A stretch of 64,000 bases of DNA from Eremophila alpestris peregrina. Taxonomy: Eukaryota > Chordata > Aves > Passeriformes > Alaudidae. The position numbers and the translations under genes were made by a program. The notes beneath the pieces were generated by a model. The model searched no databases. It was not told the origin of the DNA and was given only the letters and a program-made list of their open reading frames with translations. Shown in pieces: positions 35,701 through 47,700 of the stretch (positions are counted from its first letter, which is position 1; every line of letters starts with the position of its first letter). The stretch lies in contig WMCF01000008.1 in NCBI GenBank assembly GCA_009792885.1, positions 17,160,952 through 17,224,951 on the forward strand. Reading direction: 5' to 3'.

Positions 35701-38700
35701 GGTACATTTCATTCGACTGTTAGACTGTCTTGAGGAGTTTCTTTGTGCAGAGTCTTGTGGGTTTTATTGCTTTCACATCAGGGCATACTGAGAAGAATGC
35801 ATTGTAACTTGCTCTTACAGTTTTCCATGTGTTGTTAGAGGCTTTTTGGTTTGGTTTTTAAGAAGAAAAAGCAATTGCTGAATGTAGAGAAGGTTTTGTC
35901 AGAATTGTTTCATCTCCTGGCCATCACAAGCGGGAGGAGAGGAAGCAAACTTTGTGAACTGTTAGATCCAACTACAAATGTAGGAATCATACATACTGTT
36001 ACAATAATAGCTAGTGAAATGGCCATGTTTTGTGTTACCTCAGAATTTATTAAAAACACTGATTTCCTGTTCTGTGGTTGACTTGAACGATGCATATGAG
36101 CTTCACAGCTTTACCACCTTAATTCTGATAAACCAGTCATGGCAGCTCAGACTAAGCTGATGTGTCAGCAGTAACATTAATCAGTGAAACATGTAAAGTG
36201 TTTGTATGACTTAGAAATTTCTCTGCTTTCTTTTTCTGTGCTAAATTTAGTGTTATTTCCAGAAAGGCTTGTGTTACAATCACCACAAGCTATCAAGACC
36301 CAGAATACTACAGAGTATTGTGCTGTTGATGATGACCTTAAGCAATCTTCACAGCAGGAAAGTAAGGTATCTATTCTGTAAATGTTCCTTCATTCAGATT
36401 GGTACCAGATACTTACTGGACAGCTATTGCCAGAAAGGAATTGCAAAATGGAGTGTCAAAGTTGTATTCTGCTGCTTTCTAATGACAGAAGTTTTTGTTT
36501 GCTGCCTGGAGATGGGGGATTTTGTGACAATTGATACTCTGAAGCTAACAAAATGGAAAGTGCTTGTTAAAAAAGTGTGTGATTGTGATGGGAGTTGTCA
36601 GATTTGCCTTAGACTAGTTTTCATAGCTACTGTTGAGTAGATAAGTAAGTCCAGTCAATGTGGCAGGAAATAATTTTATAATAGAAGATAATCATCCTGC
36701 TCTGGGTAGATTACCCAGGCTTAACTGCCACTTATATTACATTAATAAAATGTAGTAACCTTTCTTAGAAGGAACTTTTGGAGGCTGCCTAATTCTCCTT
36801 CCTTTTTGAAGCAGGACTGTCTCCAACACTAAATAAATTCAGCTTGGGCGCACATGGTAGCATTTCTTTATTTTTGTCTAGAGTTTTCATGGCATCTGCA
36901 TAACCTGTGCTTCACCATCTTTACACTCAAGATTTTTTCCTAATTCCCTTCCTAAAATGTTGGAATTTGTGCTTTACAACAAGGAGTAATCAATCAATCT
37001 GCTTTGAAATCAGTATTTTTAAGATGATTGAGGCCTGATGTCCAGAGCCTTGCAAACACCACATACAAGCAGTTTTCTCCCATGCTACAATCTGAAAGGG
37101 CATGTCCACCAAGAAAGATGCTTGTATCTTTTGTAGTGCTCTGGAATGTAACTGTTTGCTTTTGTGGGAGCAAATAAGTTATGCAGTGATGGCTTCAAAG
37201 TCCTCATCTGAGCCTGCAGAGTATTTGTGAAATAAATGTTTAATGTTAACAGAGCCAAACTATTAGAAATCTTAAATTTAACATGGAAATTTCTGGCATG
37301 TCATTCTAATACTCTAACCTTTCTGTCTTAATAGTAGATACTCTATTTAATGGGAAAAAATTAAAGCTTAGCAACTTCAAAAGTATTAGGGAAGATAGTT
37401 GCCTATCTTCTTAAGGTTATAAATGCATTTATCTTCACTTGCTCTTTTCAGGTCAAGAAAAAGCAGAACAATGAGACAAAAGGTATGACATCAAGGGAGG
37501 TGAACATAACAGATGTGATGAGAGTAGCTCTGCAAACATGCCAACTGGGTATATTTTCTGTGCTTAAATAATAAGTATCATATCAGTAAATCAGGGCTGA
37601 GTAAGACACCTTTAAGATGTCCTTGTGCTCTTTCTTTTAAAGACAAAATCTTGAACTACTAGAAGGAACTTGCTATGGAGGTTTTTGATGCATTACTTAA
37701 ATGCCTCTAATTCAAAGAATCCAGAATAGTTTGGGTTGGAAAGAACCTTAGAGATCATCTTAAAGTTCCAGCCTCTCTGCCACGGTCAGGACACTAGACC
37801 AGGTTGCTCAGAGTTCATCCAGGCTGGCTTTGAACACTTTGGGGAAAGGGAGAGCAAGCATCTAATGATAGATTTTGTAATGACTAAATAGTTAGTTCCC
37901 AGTCATTTACTCAAAACTTTTTGATCATATACAGAGTTTTCAATTTGTTACTGGGATGCTGTCTCTCAGCTTTGGGAAAACTTTGCTAAAGATGCTAAAA
38001 CTTTTTCAAGTATCCCAGATTATTCCTATGCTTTTTTTGGAAAGCATGACTTTAAATGTCATTGTAGTGAAATGTCTGAGAGGAGAGTGATCATGTTGTT
38101 TTTTAGCAAAAGTATGCTGAAGAATTACTGATTAATTACCTAGAATGCACTTCTGTCCAAGGGCTCATAGGATTTCTGCTGTGGAAAGCTAAAGCTGGAC
38201 TAATCCAGACAGGATTAACAAAAAAATTCCAGGAGTTGTAGCAGAGGATTGGTCATGTAGTACTGGTACCATTCCCAAAGTGCCAGTTGCTGGAAGTTTC
38301 TCAAGTTTTGCAGTTCTAAGACAAGAAACTGAGCTTGATTGTAAAATTAATGAATAGAGGTTTTTATGGATTGTTGGGTTATGTAATCATGTTCTTATTC
38401 TGTCTTTCAATAGAGAGCCAGTACACTTCAGAAATATTAATGGTTTGTTTTCTACTTGGTATTCAATGAAAACTGAATTTTTGAGAAGTTAATTGGTTGT
38501 TACCACAAAAGGAAAACAGAAATTTGCAGAAGCATATCAGAATTGCTTTCTTCTACATAGGTAAAAAATATATATGTAAAGTTCTGAGATATGCTTGTCT
38601 TGATTATAGCTGGTGAAACTGTGGCACTTAAACAGAGAGATGGTGAATTTTTCAATCCTGTGCTGAATGTGCAACAGAAACTGGCAGTGAAAAGGATACT

Positions 38701-41700
38701 GAGTGGTGAATGTCGCCCCACACCTTATCTTCTCTTTGGACCACCAGGAACTGGAAAAACAGTAACAGTCATTGAAGCTATTTTACAGGTAGTGGTGAAT
38801 GACAAATCAGTCATCTCTATTCTTTCCCATGTTGGAACATGTATAGTGTTTCTGTAAGTACCATCATATTTTTTTTCCAAAGGAGTTTTCAGAATACTCT
38901 TTTCAAAATCATTTTCTATAGCTCCATAAAAGGAGGAAAATCCATCTTCATGTGGATTTAACAGAATTCTCAGTGGCTTATTTTCAAGCCTTTCTGTCTT
39001 TAACACTTCAGTGAACAGTGCCTACCTTATGATTCCAGTAGTGCATAAGGTATTAATAAACCACAGGTGTACATTAATATGAGAGCCATTAATTAAATCT
39101 CTTGTGGCTACTCTCAGTTTGTGAGTATTTAGTCATGACTGTCAGCAGGAGTGTTATTGAATTGCAAAAGAACAATTGGATATCTCACATATGCATATGC
39201 AAAACTCCTCTGGGTTCTGTATCCAGTGAAATAAAATGGGAATGTTTGCACTATTGCTACTTCTTAAATAACCTTTTTTTTTTTTTTTTTTTTTTAATAT
39301 CTGTCTTCTTAAATGTAGCTACATTTTACTCTCCCAGACAGTCGGATTTTGGTATGTGCACCATCAAATGCTGCAACAGATCTGATTTGCTTGCGGCTGC
39401 ATCAAAGCAACCTCTTAAAGCCAGGAACTATGGTCCGAGTTAATGCTGCCTTCAGGTCACCAGAGGTAAATACTACAGATACCTGCCCCTTCAGATTGCT
39501 ATTTGAATATTCTCACATTAAAATACTGATTTAGTATTTTACCTCTCAGTGGCTGTGAGGCTGCTTAGGTTTGCTTAGGATCCAGAATATTAAATTGCTT
39601 CAGCTTTTCCAGAAGATTAACTGGAAAATATTGATCATAATCCTTAATTTGATTGTATGAGCATAGCATCTTCACCTTTCTTTTTTGCTGTGTTTAACTC
39701 TACGAACAGCAAATAGGCATTGGTGGGGGTTTTTATTTTCATTTGGTTCTTTGTTATCAGTCCAGGTTAAGACTACTTACACAGAAAGTAAGCAAGTAGG
39801 ATTGTCATCTCTATGCAGGACACACACCTTGTGGGTTCATTACATATATACATGTATATTTATACATATGTGTATGTATAGAGAGCTACGTACATTTGTA
39901 TATATGTGTGTGTGGGTACGTATGTATGTATGCACATATACACATACATATGTGTGCATATATAGATGAGTATATAAAATATCTAAATATTCCATTTTGG
40001 TCCTTACAGTAAAGCACAGATGTCTTGCATATGTACTACTTTGCTTAGGCAAATTTCCTAATTCATTTTGATGTATGAGTGGGTCTAAATCTATGTGTTT
40101 TGCTCAGCTTTTAAAATAGTTTTCAGAGAGCTTTTCTATTCAAATTCAAAAGCTGTGGTTTAGGCTGGTATTTTGTTTTACCTTTTTGTTTCTGCAGCAA
40201 ATTGATGACGTGGTGAAACCTTACTGCAAAGATGGTGATGATATCCAGAAGGCATTGTGGTCCAGGATTGTAATTACAACATGCAGCAGTGCAGGATTGT
40301 TTTATCAAACAGATACACGGTACAGTACCATAGATAGGAGTATCACTGAAGTGGATGGGTGACACAAACCCCAGAGCTTTTAAAAACTGTCTGAACGCTA
40401 ACATGGGCTGTTTTAATAGTTCATTGCACCTGTATTGTGAAAGAGAGCAAAGCACTTGGTTTTAGTAATGTTTCAGCAGAAACTTTCTCCATGGTAAATT
40501 TAAGAATTATCTTGAGTAATGTTTAAGATATTTGAAACAATAATTTCTCTGCCACCAGTGGGAATTACATTGCTGTTGGCAGCCCCTTTGGCTCAGAATG
40601 ATTGCCACACTCAAAATTACAATGTATTTTGTTTTAATCAAGTGACCTTTACTAACTAAACTGCTATCATATCAAGTGCTATTAATTGTCTCTGACTTGG
40701 ATTTTAACTTGAGAAAAGGACACTTTAAAGCCTTACTATCTTGAGTTGTTTGGCAGAAACAAAGCTTGGGGATTGTCTTTGTTACACCAAGTGCGTTGTT
40801 TTAATTCAATATCTTAAGGAAACTGAGAATAGGGGAAGCTTTTCTGAGTTTCTTAACATTAGTACAAACAATGCTTTAATTAAAGGTTGTGTATATCAGA
40901 GTATGTAAGTGATATCAAAGATGAAAAATGAAAGTTACAGGGTTGTTTTTTCTGTATTTCCTTCTGGAAATACCCATCTTTGCTCTGTGTCTATGGGATT
41001 GCCTGGCACGCTTGACAAGGATGTTAACCGAATTGCTGAGGTCAACCACAGGGTGGCAGAATGAACTCATCTGGAAACAGCCCTGTTTCAGGTTAATGTT
41101 ATTTAATTACAGGCTTGGACATTTCACTCACGTGATTCTGGATGAGGCAGGTCAGGCAAGTGAACCAGAGAGTCTGATTCCTATTGGGTTGATTTCAGAA
41201 GATGATGGACAGGTAGTTCTCTTAAAATGATTTACTGAAAGTGAAAAAGCTTGTTTATTATTTTCATATTTTGTGAGTTATGTAGAATGCAAGCAGCCAT
41301 TTTCTGGTAAAGAGTTTTGTAATAGAGATCGTTCATCTATAATATCAATTCTCAGCACTTAAGTTTCTTTACATCTAGAAGAAGTCTATGTTGGTAGGAC
41401 TTGGGTCAGTGTGTGGGAGATACCAAAATAAAAGATGTGTTCTGTTTAAGACAACAACATACTTCTGTCCTTTGCAAGCAAATGTTTGAAGGAAAGCAGA
41501 ATACCTGATATGAATCGATGCCTGAATTCTGAAACGTGTATGTAATTATAAAATGAAGTTTCAATAACAATTGTTTTTATCTAAGACGGGTGTTTTTAAA
41601 TTTCGTGTACAGATAATTCTCGTTGGAGATCCAAAGCAGTTAGGGCCAACAATAAAATCCAGACTTGCACAGACTTTTGGATTAAGTATGTCCTTGCTAG

Positions 41701-44700
41701 AAAGATTGTCATCAAGAGAGCTGTATCTGAGAGATGAGGATGCTTTTGGTGCCTGTGGAGCATACAATCCTTTGTTGGTAAGTCAAACTTTCCATCACTC
41801 TTTTTCAACTGAGTCAAAAAAGGAGAATTTGTGGTTTCTTACCACCATTTTGTTCCCTGATGCTTAGTGATAAGTCATAGTGATGCTAAGCTTGAACATA
41901 AGTTCTCTAGAAAAGCTTGATTAGCTTGCATGTTTGGTACAAATAGTAAAGATGGTGAGCCCTCCAGCATGTTAAAACTTTTCTTTGAAGAGATCTTTTG
42001 TTCTTAAGTGCCTCAGTCAAATACGGTGCACAAAGCACAGTTGTAAATAACAGCTTAAAATTCCCTTTCACCTTCATTGTCCAGATTTACCATAACTTCG
42101 TTTTCCACAGACGAAAAAATACAATTTCTGCTTTTAACATGAAAAGACAAACAGAGTCTCTTCTTTGAAGAGAAAGTTTGCAAACATCATGTTTCACAAA
42201 GAGGAGAGGAGAAAATGTTCTTATCCATTTATCATGTCTTCCTTTGAAGGCTAGCTTCCTCAGATTCTTGTATGGGCAAATACCTAAAGTCTATTTTAAA
42301 TGGCAGAGGTAGCAGTACAGATGTTTGAGTTGCTTTTAATTACTGTCTGAATCCAAAACATAGGGCTGATGTTGAGCTTCCTAAGATGCCCTCCTATGGT
42401 AACATACTTCAAAGAATTAAACTGAGAGCAAAAGATGAGTAGATGACCATGGAAGCAGAGAAGGGAAGAAATCTGATGGCAGATTTAAGGATGAAAGTGG
42501 GGCTGTTGGGATGTAGGCTTGAGGTCAGGTTCACCCTGAAAAACCTGCCACACTTCCTCCCAAAATCTGTTAGTGCAAACTTTGGTTGCTCTGCTCCTTA
42601 CACAGTGCTTAAAGAGAATTGGCATAGTGAGATCAGAGGTATGAGAGCTTTAAGGATACATTCAACTGGAATATCCTATGTTATACTTTTTTTGCAGGGT
42701 ATTTTGTGCTGGTTATTACTTTCTGGAATGCTTCCTTAAGATTATTCTTTCATTTAAAGACAAATACATTTTACATGTTGTAAGGCCAGCTTCTATCAGC
42801 TGTTCTGATGCTTTTTGCCTGTCAAGACTTCTTCAAAAGAAGACATTGCATCCATTGAAACTCCATGGAAATAATCTGACTCTTTAAAAAAAGAATGTGT
42901 CTATCCATCAGATGTTTTAAGAAGTTGGAGAATGACCCATTCATCTATCATGTATATTCAATTCTCTTTGTTTCTCCTTTGGAGGAGAAGGAGATGGTCC
43001 TTCAAAAAACTGCTTTGATGTACTTTTTACTTACAGAAGACCACAACTGCAGTTTTTGCCTTGAATCCAGTTCTTTGGCAGCCTTAGGAACACTAATTGC
43101 TAGTGGATGGTAAGGTAGTAGCTGTGTTCTGAGAAGTCTGATGGATAATCACCTGTTTCAGTTATGGATTTTGGGTTTTGTCTTTGCAGATCACTAAACT
43201 CACAAAGAACTACCGGTCACATTCTGCCTTGCTTGCCTTGCCATCTAAATTGTTTTATCACAAGGAGTTAGAAGTTTGTGCAGATACTTCAGTAGTAACT
43301 TCTTTGTTGAATTGGGGGAAATTGCCCAGGAAGGGATTTCCATTAATTTTTCATGGAATAAAGGTATGTAAAATGTTCATACAGTGAACTGTATAGGCTT
43401 GCAAGTAGTTTGCAGATTTCTTTAGAATAAATTCTAGAAAGGTTAAACTGCCTTTCACAAGTAATGTGATTTCCTGACCATCTGGTTTTAAAAACAACTA
43501 ATGAAGTCAAATGTTTGCTATGAACTTGAGCAGCTGCCTCTTGAAGTGCACTGTGGAGACATTTTCATACAAGTTTAAATTCATAGCAGATGACCAGACT
43601 GGAGTTACCATCAGCTGCTCTAGATTGCTTTTGATGAGAGTTTCCTACATTAAGATGGATACAAGCCTTTAAAACTAAATGATCATTAGAGCTTAACTTG
43701 GCTGGGGAAGAAGTAGCTTGGAAAAAATTTTTTCTTTTGTCTTCCAGTAAGTTAGTAAGAAGTGGTAATATCTGCTGCTTGGAGAGGCTTGGATTAGAAC
43801 TCTTCCAGCTTGAAAAAAGCAAGACACCAGCTTATTAACTAACATATGTCATTCTGAATTGAGCTATAACTCCTTTGTTGCATACTTAAAATACTGTTAT
43901 ATCAATTATATTTATAATGTATAAAAAAATATAAAATGTGAGGTGATACTTGTTCTCTAGAAAAGGTGTATAGAGAGGAAGAGAAATTCTATATAACATT
44001 CCATCACTTTTTTGCATTCAGGAGGTATAAGAATAATGTATGGATAAATACATTGTCATTTCTGCACCTCATCTCCATCGTCTCGTTCCCTTTCCCCCAT
44101 CACAGGGCAGTGAAACACGTGAGGGTCACAGTCCTTCATGGTTCAATCCAGCTGAAGCAGTTCAGGTAATGATGTACTGCTGCCAGCTGGCCAGAAGTGA
44201 GTACTCTGCAGTGGCAGTGGCAGATATTGGGGTGATTGCACCATATCGAAAACAGGTATCGTGTGCTACAGCTCTGATGTCTATAGAGCTCCTGAGTTGC
44301 TGTATTTCATCTCATGGGTTTATATGGTGGCTGTGGCTTGTTAAAGCCACAGATGTTAAAATTTCACTGTTACCATGATATATGGTGTGTTAGCAATCAT
44401 CATGATGCTGCCATTGAAATCTAAAAGACAACAATAATGGCATTCTACTGGTTTTTTAGTTTTAAAAATCAAGCAATTAAGGGGAGCAATTTGGAAACAG
44501 AAGCAGATTTTTCAGTTGTTAGAAGTAATGAGTGCAAGTCAAGAATTCATTATCCAGCAGCTGGAACAGCAGTCTGGTTCTGTCACTCTCTGCACTGAAG
44601 AGTGGAACGAAAGGGAATTGGTGTGAAGTAGATGGAGTGACACCTTGTTGTGGTCTTGAGGAGACTAGAGGAAACAATTACTGTCACTTCTTAGCTGTCC

Positions 44701-47700
44701 TATAGCCAAAATTGAAGCTTGTAATGCTGTTTAAACCTCTAGAGAATGTTGCACATTCTGTGCTTTATTTTTAAATGTATTTATATCCAGGTGTGTTAAG
44801 TATGTGATGTTTACTTTCATTTTAAAAATAAACTTAATCCCCTCTCGGTTGCAGAGGAGATTTTGGACAGTGCACTTAATTCTTCTTGGTGTGCATATCT
44901 CAGTATTCACAACCTTGCATGTGTGGCTTGGGGGAAACACTGAGAAGCATGGGAAAGACCAAGCTCTTGTGAAGAAATCTCACTTGCAAATTAAAGCTTT
45001 GCTTTTATCCATCCAACTGGTCAGATGCATGCACCTGCCTGTGTTCACAGTTATTTATTTGTTTTTTCAAATATGTATTCATAGTATCAATGTAACTGGA
45101 TTTCTTACACTCCATAAACAATGATTTCACGTGATTTAATGTGATTTTGTCCTTCATCTGCCTGCATTACGAGGTAACGATAGTAATGTCCACATTAAGG
45201 AAGTCCTTTGTATTGCAGGAATACTGGTTAGAAAGTAGTCTTTGACTGTAAAAATCTTCAGCTTAGTCAGGCAGGATTTCTTTTTTTGGAGCACTTCAGT
45301 TACAATCTCTGAACAACTTTTAGCAGATGGCAGTACAGCAATCCCACACATACCAGGATCCCAGTGCCTGAGACTCCTTGTTCTCTTTCTCTTTTGGTGG
45401 GTGCTTAAGATCATATCTCACTTCTGCCTTTCACTCTGCTTGAGGCACCTGGCAAGCAAAGGTGGAATCTTTGTAGTCTTCTTGAAGGGCTGAGGGAGGC
45501 TGCTTGCCCTGCTGCACCTGTGGTATGCATGGCTTTGGATATGGTGCACATATGGAGAAAGAGGGTTTAAGGATCTGAGTTATTCTTCTCTTCAAAACCT
45601 GGACTACTAAAACTCTCTCTCCTTCTATTCAATTTGTGGTGGAGTGCTCCTAAACCTTCTTAGTTGTATATTAGCTGTTACACTTTCTTGTAGGAAAAGT
45701 TACTATGTAAGTTTAAAATCTTACTAGTGAATGATGGCTTCGTGTGGTCATTCCTTTACAGCAGTGCCATGTTAAAGCATGTATATGTGGTATGGCTCTG
45801 GTTTTAAAGAAGTCCACTCTCAAATGTAACACTAAATTTCTTCAAATGCTTTTTTTTTTCTTTTTGTTTTTTTCTTTTTGTTTGTTTGGTTTGGTTTTGT
45901 TTTTTTATAGGTGGAAAAAATTAGAATTCTTCTCAGAAGTATTGATTTGGAAGGCATAAAGGTTGGCACAGTAGAAGAGTTTCAAGGGCAGGAGTACATG
46001 GTTATCATCTTATCAACGGTATGTAAATATACTGGGGTCATACTGAGACTTCTTACATGTGTCTGATTCTCTGTCTCATTTTTGATACAGGCCTTTAATA
46101 AAATTTAGAAGCCATATTTTTGTCAGTCTGTCACAGTATTTGAAAGCAGAGCTTACTAAATGCATGCTTCTAGAGTAATTCCTCTCTTTTAAATCTGGAT
46201 TATTAAAAATCTGTTGCTTTCTATTTAAATTCTGATAATAGTACTTCACATTTGGAGCTTGGAGGAAAAGTCTGGGATTTTCTCACTTGTTTTTCCTTAG
46301 GGCAGTGGTACTGTGCTTACTTTCACTGTTCCACGTCATACCATAGCTTTTCAGTCCACTGTTGGATCTCTCTTTAAGTAAGTTCTAGGCATGTACTACT
46401 CTCTCATTTATAAGACCTCATTATTCAGGTCGTGAAAATTTTCTTTTTTCAAAAGTAGATTCAAATATAGATGAAATATAGGTGAAAAACTAATGAGTCA
46501 TAGTTTTAGCACACTACTTGCTTTGGCTGTTTTTCCTGCACTTAGTCAAAGCACGCTGATGAGGCTACTGCCGAAGGCATACTGAAAGACACATTGAGAA
46601 TTGTCATTCAGTGGAGTGGATTCAGTGCAGTATACTATGTTAAAATTATACTGTAGTATGTTGTGATCTCATTTTATTTCTAAAACTATCCATAATTAAT
46701 TTTAGGTGCGGTCTCAGAAAGTTGTAATTGATGATGAAAATCACCATTTGGGCTTTCTCTGTAACCCAAAGAGATTCAATGTAGCAATCACTAGAGCAAA
46801 GGCTTTGCTGATTGTTGTGGGAAATCCGCATGTTCTTGTGAAAGTAAGTTTTGGGTTTATATCTTTGAATTGTGTCTGTTATTTGCCACAGCGGTTGAAT
46901 GATTTTGTGGTTAATCTGATGTTAGGAAGCATCACAATATGTTAGGAACTTGTGCATTCTCCTCAGTCTGCATTTGGGAATATCTGATCTCCATGGGTTC
47001 CTGTATGAAGGGACTGTTCAAGCACACACACAGCAGATTGCCAGCCACAAGGGAAATGGTGCTCTCTGCATACAGACTCCTGGCTCCTTTTTGTCTCCAG
47101 CATGGAGGCTCTGACCTCCTGTAAAGTTCTTCAGCGGCCTGCAAGTCCAGTAAGCATGCTCTGAATAACCTCACACAATCAGATTCTTCACAAAATGGAG
47201 TTGCATCACTTGTGGCAGAAGTGATTGTTCCCAATTAATGCAGAGAGGGCCAGGGAGGAGGACTCCTTTTGAACTCGTGCATGGTCCTTTCCCAGGAACA
47301 GATTGAGCTTGTCTTAATATCTCATTTTATGTCTAACTTCACAAACAACAAGGCAAGCAGTACTCCAGATGTGGTCTGAATGAAAATTTAGTTCCCTCAC
47401 ACCTCAGCATACTAATGTAACTATATGTAATTTGGAGCAGCTATAGGTACTTGCCTCACATTTGCACAATACTTGCACCATTTTTAGAGTTCTGTTTCTT
47501 TAAGTGGTCCTATAAAATCTCTTACATTCATGTGCCATGTTAATTTGTTCAGAAATTCAGAGAGCACCATGATTACAGTTAAATTTTTTTTCTCTTGTAG
47601 GATCCCTGTTTTAGTGCACTGTTAGAATACAGTTTAATGAACAGAGTTTATATAGGTTGTGACCTGCCTGCAGAGCTAGAACACCTGCAGAAGTAAGTGT

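Noticed and set aside
44255..44262. Minor-class (U12) intron donor after MOV10L1 exon 23 (GTATCG)
   Set aside because: It does not match the strict GTATCCTT U12 donor; all introns read as ordinary GT-AG.
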